A stretch of 64,000 nucleotides of DNA, taken from the NCBI GenBank assembly GCA_021785935.1, contig JAJYOG010000001.1, positions 62,001-126,000 on the forward strand, written 5' to 3'. The notes beneath the pieces were generated by a model. The model was not told the origin of the DNA, searched no databases, and saw nothing but the letters and a program-made list of their open reading frames with translations. Shown piece by piece: positions 37,296 to 46,466 of this stretch. The DNA is from Actinomycetes bacterium. GTDB lineage: Bacteria > Actinomycetota > Thermoleophilia > BMS3ABIN01. The position numbers and the translations under genes are program-made. How positions within the stretch are numbered: position 1 is the stretch's first letter; every line of letters begins with the position of its first letter.

Positions 37296-38543
37296 ATGAA
37301 TACTGTCAGGGAAAAAACCGAAGCCGCCAGGATCGCGTCGCATGAGCTGGCGGTGCTGGACACACAAACCAAGAACGCCGCGCTTCTGGCGATGGCGGAT
37401 GCCCTCGTAGATGGCCTCGCGGAGATTGAAGAAGCAAACGCCAAGGACCTCGGAGCTGGCAAAGCCAAGGGCCTCAGTTCGGCAATGCTGGACCGCCTGT
37501 TGCTCGACCGGGGCCGGGTAGAACTCATGGCCAGCAATCTCCGCGACGTTGCCGCACTGGACGATCCGGTAGGCACCGCAATCAAGGAATGGACGGCCGC
37601 GAACGGCATGCAAATGTCCCGGGTGCGCACGCCGATCGGCGTTATCGGCATTGTTTACGAGGCCAGGCCGAATGTGACGACAGACACAGCGGCTTTGTGC
37701 ATTAAAGCTGGAAACTGCATCGTTATGCGTGGAGGCTCCGAGGCGATCCATTCCAACCGCGTGCTTGCCAGGCTTATGTCTGAAGCTGGCGTAAGGGCCG
37801 GTTTGCCCGTGGGGGCCATACAGTTTATTGAGACAACCGACCGTAGTGCCGTAGACGAGCTTCTGGGTCTGGCCGAACTCATAGACCTTATAATTGCCCG
37901 CGGCAGTCATCGGCTGATCAAGGCCGTGACGGAGAAGTCGCGCATTCCCGTGATGAAGCATTACCGCGGCTTGTGTCATATATATGTGGAGCAGAACGCG
38001 GATATCGAAATGGCTGTGAATGTTGTCGAAAACGCCAAGGCCAACCGGCCCAGCACCTGTAATTCTGCCGAAACCGCATTAGTAGACGAAGCGATCGCCG
38101 CCAAACTGCTGCCGTTGCTGGCGGTGCGCCTGGCAGCGGCAGGCGTTGAAGTTCGCGCTGATGAAAAAGCGCGCGCCATTGTGCCCGAATGGGCGGCGGC
38201 AAACGAAGTGGACTGGGACACGGAATACCTGGATCTGATAATTTCACTCAAGGTCGTCAGCAGCTTTGATGAGGCTATAGAACACATCAGGCGCCATCAT
38301 TCCGGCCTCGCCGACGCTATTATCACCGAAAATGAGGCGGCTGCTGAGCGCTTTCTTGCTCTCATCGACAGCGCCGCAACCTACTGGAACGCTTCTACCC
38401 GTCTTACTGACGGCCTTCCATTCGGCATCGGCCCAGCAAGTGGCATCAACACCGACCGGGTCTATCCCCGGGGCCCAATGGGCATTGAAGAGATGACAGG
38501 CTCGAAGTTTGTTATCAGGGGCTCGGGCCAGCTCCGGCAGTAA
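37296..38543 (+). CDS. proA: Glutamate-5-semialdehyde dehydrogenase (gamma-glutamyl phosphate reductase)
   Basis: 415 residues from ATG 37296 (MNTVREKTEAARIASHEL); in-frame extensions upstream run into the aldolase promoter region and are not family-like. An aldehyde dehydrogenase fold: VIGIVYEARPNVTTD, IVMRGGSEAIHSN, and the catalytic Cys255 in RPSTCNSAETALV; GPMGIEEMTGSKFVI closes it. It reduces gamma-glutamyl phosphate with NADPH in proline synthesis. proB, its usual partner, is not adjacent. Confidence 0.95.
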   Translation: MNTVREKTEAARIASHELAVLDTQTKNAALLAMADALVDGLAEIEEANAKDLGAGKAKGLSSAMLDRLLLDRGRVELMASNLRDVAALDDPVGTAIKEWTAANGMQMSRVRTPIGVIGIVYEARPNVTTDTAALCIKAGNCIVMRGGSEAIHSNRVLARLMSEAGVRAGLPVGAIQFIETTDRSAVDELLGLAELIDLIIARGSHRLIKAVTEKSRIPVMKHYRGLCHIYVEQNADIEMAVNVVENAKANRPSTCNSAETALVDEAIAAKLLPLLAVRLAAAGVEVRADEKARAIVPEWAAANEVDWDTEYLDLIISLKVVSSFDEAIEHIRRHHSGLADAIITENEAAAERFLALIDSAATYWNASTRLTDGLPFGIGPASGINTDRVYPRGPMGIEEMTGSKFVIRGSGQLRQ

Positions 38544-38682
38544 TCCTCAAGATTAAGGCCTGTTGCCAGCGCGTCGATAGCACTTCTATATGGCTTCGAC
38601 TAGAGGGCGGTCGGGCAGGGTGTTTGTAGAATCTTTGATTTAACCTCCAACCCACGCCGCGTTTCAGCGAAAGCATTCTTTT
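38544..38682. other. 139-base proA–sensor kinase interval; no clear element
   Basis: I see no hairpin followed by a T tract and no convincing -35/-10 pair; the kinase gene either has a promoter not recognisable here or is read from proA. Confidence 0.3.
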
Positions 38683-41600
38683 ATGCAAAGGCTTAAAGAA
38701 ACAATGGCGATTTTCCGTACCAGGTTGGGCTGGAAATTACTGACGCCGGTAATTTTGGTGCTGGCGTTATTTAGCTTCCCGATCTATTTGATTCATTACA
38801 ACAATCAGGTTGTCGATCGCACCAGCGACTTGGTTTCAAGCAGAGATGAAGCCATCGATCGTCTCAACCAGATGGAATCTTCCCTCAAGGCAGAACAGCT
38901 AGTAGCTTACGAAATTGTCTTTGATCACCGGTCCGATTTGGTCGCAAACTTCCAGGCGGCAGCAGCCAATGTACAGTTTTGGCACGACCAAGTTATGGAA
39001 CACGTCGATTACCCCAGCGAAGCAGCGGCATTGGAAGAATGCCAGACGCTTCACAATCGCGTGCAGTCGATCGTCATGAATCAGATTGTACCGATGGTGC
39101 AAACGCCGAATCCTGATCATACACAAATGGTGCCACTGGAAACCGAGATGAACGCAGACTTCCAGCGCATATCAGATTTGTGGCAACAGCTGTCGGATAA
39201 ATTTACCGCCGACAAAACGTCCGCAATGCGGGACGGAGTCAGCTCACGCGCATTTGCCTCTGAAATGATATGGGCCAGTATAGCTGGCGCCCTGCTCCTG
39301 GGGCTTATCATCGCGGGAGCTTTCGCCAAGCGCCTGATCGTACCGATTAAAAGGCTTGCCGAGGCCTCGGTTCAGGTAGCGCGCGGCGACCTTTCTCAAA
39401 GGATAGATGTTACTGGCCACGATGAACTGGCGAGCGCCGCCAGAAGCTTCAATGGTATGGCTGACTCACTGGAACGGCGGACCCTTCAGCTGGAGCGTGA
39501 AAAGGCGCGAATTCGATCAATCCATCAGAGCATAGGTGATGGCATCGTCGTCGTCGATCGGGGCGGTATCATCATTTCCGTCAATCCAGCGGCTGAAAGG
39601 ATTCTCGGGCATCCGGTAACGCAATTGGAGAGAACCACCGACACCGGTGTGCCCAAGCTTCAGGAAGCCATTACCCGGAAGATTAAACCGGACGCAATGG
39701 TTAAATGCTGGGAGGCAAAAGATTGCAAGAAAGAAGAATGTCCTGCCCACGGCAGTATCGACCGGCGCTGCTGGCTGCAGCGCGGCACTTATTGCTACAA
39801 CCAGATCCAGGGCACCTTCAAGCAGAAACGTGATGCCTGCGAGCGTTGCGATGTCTTTTTGAGAAATGCTGCCCAGGAACTGACCCTGGAGATCGGCCAT
39901 CACCAGTACAGCACCTCGATCATTCCGATTCTCGACGATGAAGGCCAGGAAGAAGGACGAACCGTCGTCATGCACGATGTTACTGAAGTGCTCGAGGCAA
40001 AGGATGCGGTCGAGCGGCACAGTGCGGAGCTTGCAGCCATTAATAGCATCAGCGAGGCGGTATCCGAATCGCTTGACCTGGAAACAACGATATCGCGAGC
40101 GCTCGATAAAATTACAGAATTTGAAAAGGTGGAGAGCGCCGCCATTCATATGGTCGACCCGACCGGCAAATTCCTGGAGCTAAAGGCGTCGCGCGGGCTC
40201 GGCATGCATTTGAAGCAAGCCATCGAACGAATTCCCATCGGAGAAGCGATCGTTGGCAAAGTGGCCCAGACCGGATCTCCGGCCATAGTCGGGGATCGTC
40301 GGGGCGACGAGGACGAGAATATCGCTGAAGGAACAGCAATAGAAAAATATCTTTCGATCCTTTGCGTGCCCCTTAAATCGGAAGGTCGGAACATAGGCAC
40401 TATTTCCTTCGGCGCGGTCGCGACCGACTCCTACACCGAGGCTGACAGTCGTACGATGACCCTCGTCGGCAATCAGCTGGCGGCGGCGATTGAGAACTCG
40501 ATCATGTACGAGGAATCTCTCAGACTTTCGCGTTACCTGGAGGCAAGAAATAACATTACCACTGCGCTGGCGGCGAACATGGAGATCGACAAGGCGTTCA
40601 AGGATTTCTCCCGGGAGACCGGCCGGCTCGTCGATTTCGACCATCTCAGCATCATTGCGGTAGACGAAAAAACCATGGGTATCAAACAGGTATTAACGGA
40701 CACCGCCGACTCCGACTTTCCTTCTCTTCTGGGGAACGAGCCATCGGTCAAGGGTTCGACTCTGGAGGCAGTCATTCGAACCCAGCAGCCTTATATGACG
40801 GGTATGATTGCCGAGGAGCCCCCGTTCAGGGGTCAGGAAGACCTGAAGAAGCTCGGGTTGAAATCGAAGCTGAACCTGCCGCTGATAACGCGTGGCCGAT
40901 GCCTGGGCACAATGAATCTTGGGAGCCGCAAAGTCAATGCTTACGATGAGGAAACAATCGACCAGCTTCAGCCTGTTGCTAAGCAGGTCGCCCTGGCGCT
41001 CGCCAACCAGGAACTCTTTGAGGACATTGCCCGCGCCAAGAATGAGTGGGAAAAAACTTTTGACTCCGCCAGTGAGGGTATTGTCATGATCCGCGAAGAT
41101 CATCACATTCTTCGTCTGAACAAGTCGGCAGCCCGGATGATGGGCGGTTCGGTTGAGGAATTTGTAGGCAGGCTCTGCTACGAAGTTATTCACGACAGCG
41201 GTGAGATGCCGCAGGAATGCCTGATGAAACAGTCTTTCTCCGGGTCTTCATCAATTCGTGGCGAGCAGGAAATGGATGATGGACGCACAATCGAGTTGGT
41301 CGTCGACCCGGTTTATGGTAACGCCGGCCACCCGATAGGGGCGATTCATTTCATGCGAGACATCACCGAAGCCAAGAGGCTCCGGAAACAACTTCTTCAG
41401 TCGGAAAAAATGATAGCTGTGGGGCAGCTGGTCGCGGGTGTGGCTCATGAAATTAATAATCCATTGACCGGAGTTATTGGTTATGCCCAGCTGCTAATGG
41501 CGCGGGACATCGACGATCAGACCAAGAAGGACGCGGAGGGCATCTGCCATGAGGCGGAAAGGGCAACCAGAATTGTTAGGCACCTCCTTTCATTTGCGCG

Positions 41601-42597
41601 CAAATATCAGCCAGAAAGAAAAACCGTTGACATCAATGCGGTTCTGCGTGAGACCATCGAGCTTAAGGAGTACGAGCTGAGGGTAAATAACATCCACGTT
41701 GAGGCCGCCCTGGATGACGGGCTTCCGCTTACCGCCGCCGACCCGCATCAGTTGCAACAGGTTTTCCTCAATCTGATTAATAATGCCGAACAGGCAATGC
41801 GGGAGGACCGGGGAACTGGTTTATTGAAAGTATCTACCCAGGCCATCGACGGAAAAATCCGTATCTCATTTGTCGACAACGGCCCCGGTGTGCCGGAGGA
41901 CATTCGCGGCCGCATCTTTGACCCGTTCTTTACAACCAAGGAAGTAGGCAAGGGAACAGGCCTGGGTCTTAGCGTCTGCTACGGGGTTGCTCAGGATCAC
42001 GGCGGCCGTATCTGGGTTGAACCGTCTCCCGACCGCGGTGCGACCATAATCATGGAGCTGCCTGTGGAAACGGCGGTCTTCGCGGAGAGACCAGAAGGGG
42101 AGCCCGATCGCACGAAAGTTGTAAGGCGGTCGGGCAAGGTGCTTCTGGTTGATGATGAGGCCGCTATCCGAAAAGTGCTGTCAGAAACACTGAAGCAGGC
42201 CGGGCATGAGGTTGATACCGCGGTTAACGGCGAAGTAGCTCTGCGCATGCTTAAGCAAAAACACTACGATTGTGTTGTCAGCGACGTCAAGATGCCAAGT
42301 ATGGATGGACCCTCGCTGCACCGGGCTATTCTGGGTACAGACCCGGCCCTTGCTGGAAGCTTCATCTTTATCTCCGGAGACACGATCAGTCCGGATACGA
42401 AATCATATCTTGACCGCGTCGATAATCCCCGCCTGGCAAAACCATTCGACAGATTGACCTTGAAATCCTGCTGCAAAAGGTGCTCGCATCCGGAGCCGAA
42501 AAGGGCCTGGAGCAGAAGTAACGGGTCTAGGGCACCACGTCAATTCTGCCGGTATCATCCTCGGCTTCCATTGTTCCTATACGCGCGGCGATTATAG
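38683..42597 (+). CDS. Large membrane hybrid sensor histidine kinase (HAMP, PAS, GAF, PAS, HisKA, HATPase, REC), probable 3' frameshift
   Basis: Order: TM about residues 17–37, extracytoplasmic helices, a second TM near 190–215, HAMP ([20 protein letters not shown]), a PAS domain interrupted by a Cys-rich two-CW-like insert ([16 protein letters not shown], then DACERCDVF), two GAF domains, a second PAS, HisKA with phospho-acceptor His near 922 ([12 protein letters not shown]), HATPase ([19 protein letters not shown]) and a receiver domain with Asp near 1201 ([13 protein letters not shown]). At 42448–42453 the receiver leaves frame after LAKPFD: the frame one base over continues [14 protein letters not shown] and ends at TAA 42521, as a normal receiver does. 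The open frame instead runs to 42597 and overlaps selD. An assembly error or a real mutation are both possible. The Cys cluster suggests redox or metal sensing. Confidence 0.88.
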   Translation: MQRLKETMAIFRTRLGWKLLTPVILVLALFSFPIYLIHYNNQVVDRTSDLVSSRDEAIDRLNQMESSLKAEQLVAYEIVFDHRSDLVANFQAAAANVQFWHDQVMEHVDYPSEAAALEECQTLHNRVQSIVMNQIVPMVQTPNPDHTQMVPLETEMNADFQRISDLWQQLSDKFTADKTSAMRDGVSSRAFASEMIWASIAGALLLGLIIAGAFAKRLIVPIKRLAEASVQVARGDLSQRIDVTGHDELASAARSFNGMADSLERRTLQLEREKARIRSIHQSIGDGIVVVDRGGIIISVNPAAERILGHPVTQLERTTDTGVPKLQEAITRKIKPDAMVKCWEAKDCKKEECPAHGSIDRRCWLQRGTYCYNQIQGTFKQKRDACERCDVFLRNAAQELTLEIGHHQYSTSIIPILDDEGQEEGRTVVMHDVTEVLEAKDAVERHSAELAAINSISEAVSESLDLETTISRALDKITEFEKVESAAIHMVDPTGKFLELKASRGLGMHLKQAIERIPIGEAIVGKVAQTGSPAIVGDRRGDEDENIAEGTAIEKYLSILCVPLKSEGRNIGTISFGAVATDSYTEADSRTMTLVGNQLAAAIENSIMYEESLRLSRYLEARNNITTALAANMEIDKAFKDFSRETGRLVDFDHLSIIAVDEKTMGIKQVLTDTADSDFPSLLGNEPSVKGSTLEAVIRTQQPYMTGMIAEEPPFRGQEDLKKLGLKSKLNLPLITRGRCLGTMNLGSRKVNAYDEETIDQLQPVAKQVALALANQELFEDIARAKNEWEKTFDSASEGIVMIREDHHILRLNKSAARMMGGSVEEFVGRLCYEVIHDSGEMPQECLMKQSFSGSSSIRGEQEMDDGRTIELVVDPVYGNAGHPIGAIHFMRDITEAKRLRKQLLQSEKMIAVGQLVAGVAHEINNPLTGVIGYAQLLMARDIDDQTKKDAEGICHEAERATRIVRHLLSFARKYQPERKTVDINAVLRETIELKEYELRVNNIHVEAALDDGLPLTAADPHQLQQVFLNLINNAEQAMREDRGTGLLKVSTQAIDGKIRISFVDNGPGVPEDIRGRIFDPFFTTKEVGKGTGLGLSVCYGVAQDHGGRIWVEPSPDRGATIIMELPVETAVFAERPEGEPDRTKVVRRSGKVLLVDDEAAIRKVLSETLKQAGHEVDTAVNGEVALRMLKQKHYDCVVSDVKMPSMDGPSLHRAILGTDPALAGSFIFISGDTISPDTKSYLDRVDNPRLAKPFDRLTLKSCCKRCSHPEPKRAWSRSNGSRAPRQFCRYHPRLPLFLYARRL

Positions 42598-43588
42598 TGC
42601 CCGCGTCCTTGAGAGCCGCTTCCAGGCCATCGGCCTTTTTAGCCGGGCAGGAGATCAGCAGGCCGCCCGAAGTCTGGGCATCCGCCAGCATCAGCCGTTC
42701 GGCCTCAGTGATTCCGGGGTCAAAGTTCACGAACGATGACACGAATTTTAAATTGTTCTTGCTACCGCTAGGTACAGCATCCAAATCCGCGTCAATCAGA
42801 TCGCGGGAGGCCTGCATTACCGGGACGGCGCGGGCATGAATTCTGGCGCCGACGCCACTTCCCTGAGTCATCTCACCAAGATGTCCCAGGAGGCCATAGC
42901 CGGTTATATCCGTACAGGCATTGATGCCGACTTCGATCATGGCCAGCGACGCGTCACGGTTAAGCGTAGCCATGACTTCTACGCCCCGGGCTATGGCCGC
43001 TTTGGAGACTGTTCTTCTTTTGATGCCAGTGGTCAGTATGCCGACTCCCAATGGTTTGGTCAGAAAAAGAACGTCTCCAACCTGTGCCGTCGAATTATAA
43101 ACAATATCCGCTGGGTCGATGATACCGGTTACCGAGAGGCCATACTTGGGCTCCTTGTCGTCGATGGTGTGGCCACCAATGATGGAGACTCCGGCCTCGC
43201 GGGCCTTGTCGCCGCCTCCCTTCATCATCCTGATCAGGATCTCCAAAGGCAGGCCGCGGCTGTGAAAGCCAACCACATTGAGGGCGATCAGCGGCTTGGC
43301 GCCCATGGCGTAGACGTCGCTTAGGGCGTTGGCTACCGCGATAGCTCCATAATCGTATGGGTCATCAACAATCGGGGTGAAATAGTCAACTGTCTGGATA
43401 ATGGCGAGGCCATCAGCTATCTGATAGACGGCGCAATCGTCACCGGAATTGATTCCGACAAGCACATTGGGGTCGGTGATCGGAGGCAGCTCTTTTAGTA
43501 CTGTTTGCAAGTCCGACGGACTTATCTTGCAGGCTCAGCCGGCGCCGTGGGCCAATTGGGTCAGGCGGATCTCTTCATTGGCTCCCAT
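42527..43588 (-). CDS. selD: Selenide, water dikinase SelD, selenocysteine-containing (UGA at 43535–43537)
   Basis: 353 residues from ATG 43588, with AGAGGTGAT about five bases upstream. Codon 18 is TGA (43537–43535) within IRLTQLAHGAG-U-ACKISPSDLQT; other SelD proteins have Cys or Sec at exactly this catalytic position next to the conserved Lys. Downstream the ATP-dependent kinase continues without a break: GINSGDDCAVYQ, DYFTPIVDDPYDYG, GGHTIDDKEPKYG, DITGYGLLGH and ADAQTSGGLL. The reaction makes selenophosphate for selenocysteine and selenouridine. Conventional calling starts at 43510 and loses the active site. A SECIS-like hairpin follows the UGA. It is the last gene of a leftward run after the permease (80-nt gap). 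Confidence 0.93.
43509..43523 (-). promoter_or_regulatory. SECIS-like hairpin in selD
   Basis: On the transcribed strand AAGUCC-GUC-GGACUU forms a six-pair stem that starts 11 nt after the UGA, with a G in the three-base apical loop. Bacterial SECIS elements lie inside the coding sequence at this distance and are bound by SelB. Confidence 0.65.
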
Positions 43589-43668
43589 TCATCACCTCTT
43601 TAAGAGTATGGAGAACTTTCAGCTTGTTAAGTGATTGTATCACCGTTGCCGCAGTTGCAATCATCTGC

Positions 43669-44457
43669 TTAAGGGGTCACGAGGTCCCACACCATGCGCA
43701 GAGCGGTGGCGGCGATGAGGATGGCGAGTGCCCGGCGCAACAGGCGCCGCTGGGTCCGGGTCGATAGGCGGCCGCCGGCCTGCGCTCCGACCAGGGCGCC
43801 GCTGACGCAGAAAAAAGCCATGGCGTAATCAATCTGACCCGCAATCAGTTTCCCCAAAGAGCCGGCAAAGGCCGCCAGAAAGACTACGCCCAGCGAACTG
43901 CCGATGGCGACGCGCGTGGGGATTTTGAGGACGTAAAGCATAAGGGGAATGATGATGAAGGCGCCGGATTGCCCGACGAGTCCGCCAACGAGTCCTACCA
44001 CTATGGCAAGGACCAGGGCGAGCGTGTGGTTGAATTCGATCTTTTCGGCAATCGGCTCTCTGGCCTCCTCGTGGTGCGGGACAAGCATCATTGCGGCCGC
44101 GGCGAGGGCGAGAACAGCGAAGACTCCCAGGAGGACATCAGCCGAAACATTTTTTGAATACAGAGCCCCGGCGAGTGAGGCAACTGTTATGCCTGAGCCC
44201 ATCCATAGTACGATCGGACGGCTGACAAGGCGGGCCTTGCGGTGGACCAGGACGCCCGAGCCGGTGGCGAAAAGACTCTGGACCATGGTGAGCCCGGCGA
44301 TAACCTTCATGTCGAGAGCGCCGGCTCCAATCAGGGGAGGAACATAGAGCAGGAGCGGCGCCATGAGGATACCGCCGCCGATTCCAAGCCATCCTGAGAA
44401 GAAGCCGCCGACCAGGCCCAGGACGGCCAGGGTTATCGCCAGGAGTATTGTCATCAA
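43669..44457 (-). CDS. TauE/SafE-type sulfite/anion permease
   Basis: 262 residues and about eight hydrophobic segments arranged in two repeats: LGLVGGFFSGWLGIGGGILMAP at the start and LVGGLVGQSGAFIIIPLML in the second half, both the DUF81 signature (split here by the central linker HHEEAREPIAEKIEF). The family exports sulfite, sulfoacetate or related anions and takes part in sulfur metabolism. It is 19 nt after the class II aldolase and 80 nt before selD. The transported ion is unknown. Confidence 0.88.
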   Translation of the reverse strand: MMTILLAITLAVLGLVGGFFSGWLGIGGGILMAPLLLYVPPLIGAGALDMKVIAGLTMVQSLFATGSGVLVHRKARLVSRPIVLWMGSGITVASLAGALYSKNVSADVLLGVFAVLALAAAAMMLVPHHEEAREPIAEKIEFNHTLALVLAIVVGLVGGLVGQSGAFIIIPLMLYVLKIPTRVAIGSSLGVVFLAAFAGSLGKLIAGQIDYAMAFFCVSGALVGAQAGGRLSTRTQRRLLRRALAILIAATALRMVWDLVTP

Positions 44458-44476
44458 ACCCTAACTGGTAGCAGGG

Positions 44477-45040
44477 TCAGTCTGCCGCCTCTTCTTCTCC
44501 GGCTTGCCGTGTCAGGTACGCAACTTCACAGGAAAGTCCCAGTGCCGAGGTGTAAGCCAGTGCTTCATTCAGAGTGCGGCCGACTGCGTAAGAACCGTGT
44601 CCTCTAACGACGACGGCAACATGCGTTTGCAGGATCTGGGGAATGCGAACTGAAGCCTCCGCAGCTGCCACGACGGGAATTTCCCGCAGAAAGACGGTCC
44701 CCTCCAGATCTTGCGGTGCAATTATATCGGTCGTGAGGGACATTGCAACGGCATGCGCTGGATGGGCGTGAATGACTGCTCCGGCGGGAGTGAATTTGTA
44801 GATCAACTGGTGAAGGGCGACGTCCTTGGATGCGTCGGAAGTGATGTTGTCTGGTTCTTCGCGCAAAGGCACTTCAACCAGATCGTCAGGCTGCAGACGA
44901 GCCAGCATGGCGAAATGGGCAGTGACCAGCATTTTCCCCTGGTGGCGCACGCTCACGTTGCCGCCGTGAGATGTTGTCAGCTTCAGGCGCAGAAGGTCTT
45001 CGCCCACTCGCTGAAACTGGTCCAGAATCCGGTCTTGCAT
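44477..45040 (-). CDS. Class II aldolase/adducin family protein
   Basis: 187 residues from ATG 45040, with GGGAGG four to five bases upstream; a longer frame from 45091 is not supported. The zinc ligands of the family are seen in VIHAHPAHAVAM and VVRGHGSYAVG, and the phosphate-binding start in TTSHGGNVSVRH. Fuculose-/ribulose-phosphate aldolases and epimerases belong here. The genes on either side (Fe-S oxidoreductase and permease) do not fix the substrate. Confidence 0.87.
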   Translation of the reverse strand: MQDRILDQFQRVGEDLLRLKLTTSHGGNVSVRHQGKMLVTAHFAMLARLQPDDLVEVPLREEPDNITSDASKDVALHQLIYKFTPAGAVIHAHPAHAVAMSLTTDIIAPQDLEGTVFLREIPVVAAAEASVRIPQILQTHVAVVVRGHGSYAVGRTLNEALAYTSALGLSCEVAYLTRQAGEEEAAD

Positions 45041-45097
45041 TGATCCTCCCGATGTTTGTGTTTCAGGCGTTCGTCCCTGCATCGAGAGCAATATTCA

Positions 45098-46411
45098 CTA
45101 TGCCCCCCGGGCGGACGCATGTACTTCCCCTTCAAGCAAGTCGATTGCATGAACTATGCGCACCGGCGCCCCGAGCCGCGCCATCATGTCGTCCAGCTGT
45201 ATTCTGCAACCAGGGCAGCCGGTGGCGATGATGCCGGCCCCGGTCGCCGCTAATTTTTCGGCCCGGGCCAAGCCAATCTTGAGAGACAGGCCGTAATGCA
45301 ACAGACTGAAAACACCGGCGCCGCCACAACAGGAAGGTTCCCCGGACTCCACGAATTCAACCTCTGCCAGACCGGCTATTACCTCACGGGGTTGGAGGGT
45401 CGCGCCCGGCGCTCGCCTGAGGTGGCAGGGATCGTGCCAGGCGACCCTGACTGGCGGCGGTGAGCCTGATGGAGTCGCGGGAATGCCGATCTCCGCCAGC
45501 AACTCGTGAATGTCCATCACGGGCGCTGTTCGCGCGCGCCTTGTTTCCGGGCTGGCATTGGATGCGCCATCAATCGTCGATGCGGCATTTACTTCTGTGT
45601 GTTTCAGAGCAACGGTGCACGTAGAGCAGGCCGTCACTATGGCATCCACACGGGTCAGGTTCAAAGAGCGCAGGTTTCTTTCCCGCATCGCATCGGCTTT
45701 TTCCACATCCCCCAACGAACGGTAGGGGGCACCGCAACAACTCAGTCTTCGAGGCAAAACCACCTCAGCGCCGGCGCGGTTGAGAACGCGGACGGCGGCC
45801 CGGGCGGTCTCCTGAAAGTAGAGGCTGGTCGTACACCCGGGGAAGAGCGCTACGCGAATCCTGGCTCCAGACACCGGGGAAATTTCGGGGATTAATGATT
45901 CAAGCTGACCGCGACCTGGAGTTGGCAGGGCGCGACGGGTCTGCAATTCATACCAGGGAAGAAATCTTGAGCCGGGAAGTTTGCGATAAACGGCGGCCCC
46001 AAGGCCGATCAAACGCCGGGCGGCAGGCGCCTGGGAGCCAATGAGTCTCCGCACGGCGAGTTCGCTTAGTCCCTGCCCGCTATCCCTGGCCATGGTAGCT
46101 CGCATAGCTGCTATAACCGCCGGAACGTCGGCGCCCGCGGGACAGGAGGAAACGCAAGCGCCGCACTCGAGACACTTTGAAAGCCGCTCGGCCAATCCTG
46201 GCGTCAAGCTCAACCTTCCTTCCAGGGCGGCATCAATTAGATTGATCCTTCCTCTTGGCGATAATGCCTCCTCGCCCGTTGCCTTGTAACTGGGGCAGGC
46301 CGGCAGGCAGGCTCCGCACCGGGTACAGTTTTGAACTTGCCGGCTGAATGTCGCCGGGAGATCGGACGGCGACATCGGTTTAGGGAACAGTTTTCTGAAT
46401 ACAGAGGCCAT
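45098..46411 (-). CDS. GlcF/LutA-like Fe-S oxidoreductase (two 4Fe-4S, two CCG domains)
   Basis: 437 residues from ATG 46411; a GTG at 46438 adds nine residues without a ribosome binding site. Two ferredoxin sites, CTRCGACLPACPSY and CLECGACVSSCP, are followed by two cysteine-rich CCG domains (LSCCGAPYRSLG; SCCGGAGVFSLL). This is the layout of the glycolate oxidase iron-sulfur subunit. The flavoprotein GlcD partner is not adjacent. It would pass electrons from a hydroxy-acid dehydrogenase to the quinone pool. First gene of the leftward run that ends with selD. Confidence 0.88.
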   Translation of the reverse strand: MASVFRKLFPKPMSPSDLPATFSRQVQNCTRCGACLPACPSYKATGEEALSPRGRINLIDAALEGRLSLTPGLAERLSKCLECGACVSSCPAGADVPAVIAAMRATMARDSGQGLSELAVRRLIGSQAPAARRLIGLGAAVYRKLPGSRFLPWYELQTRRALPTPGRGQLESLIPEISPVSGARIRVALFPGCTTSLYFQETARAAVRVLNRAGAEVVLPRRLSCCGAPYRSLGDVEKADAMRERNLRSLNLTRVDAIVTACSTCTVALKHTEVNAASTIDGASNASPETRRARTAPVMDIHELLAEIGIPATPSGSPPPVRVAWHDPCHLRRAPGATLQPREVIAGLAEVEFVESGEPSCCGGAGVFSLLHYGLSLKIGLARAEKLAATGAGIIATGCPGCRIQLDDMMARLGAPVRIVHAIDLLEGEVHASARGA

Positions 46412-46466
46412 GTTACTTGAGTTTAGCAAGATTGCCACTTGCCGGGGGCGTCGCTATGATGGTTTC

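Noticed and set aside
43589-43668. selC (tRNA-Sec) near selD
   Set aside because: No acceptor/T-arm pairing or TTCGA loop can be found in the 80-base gap.
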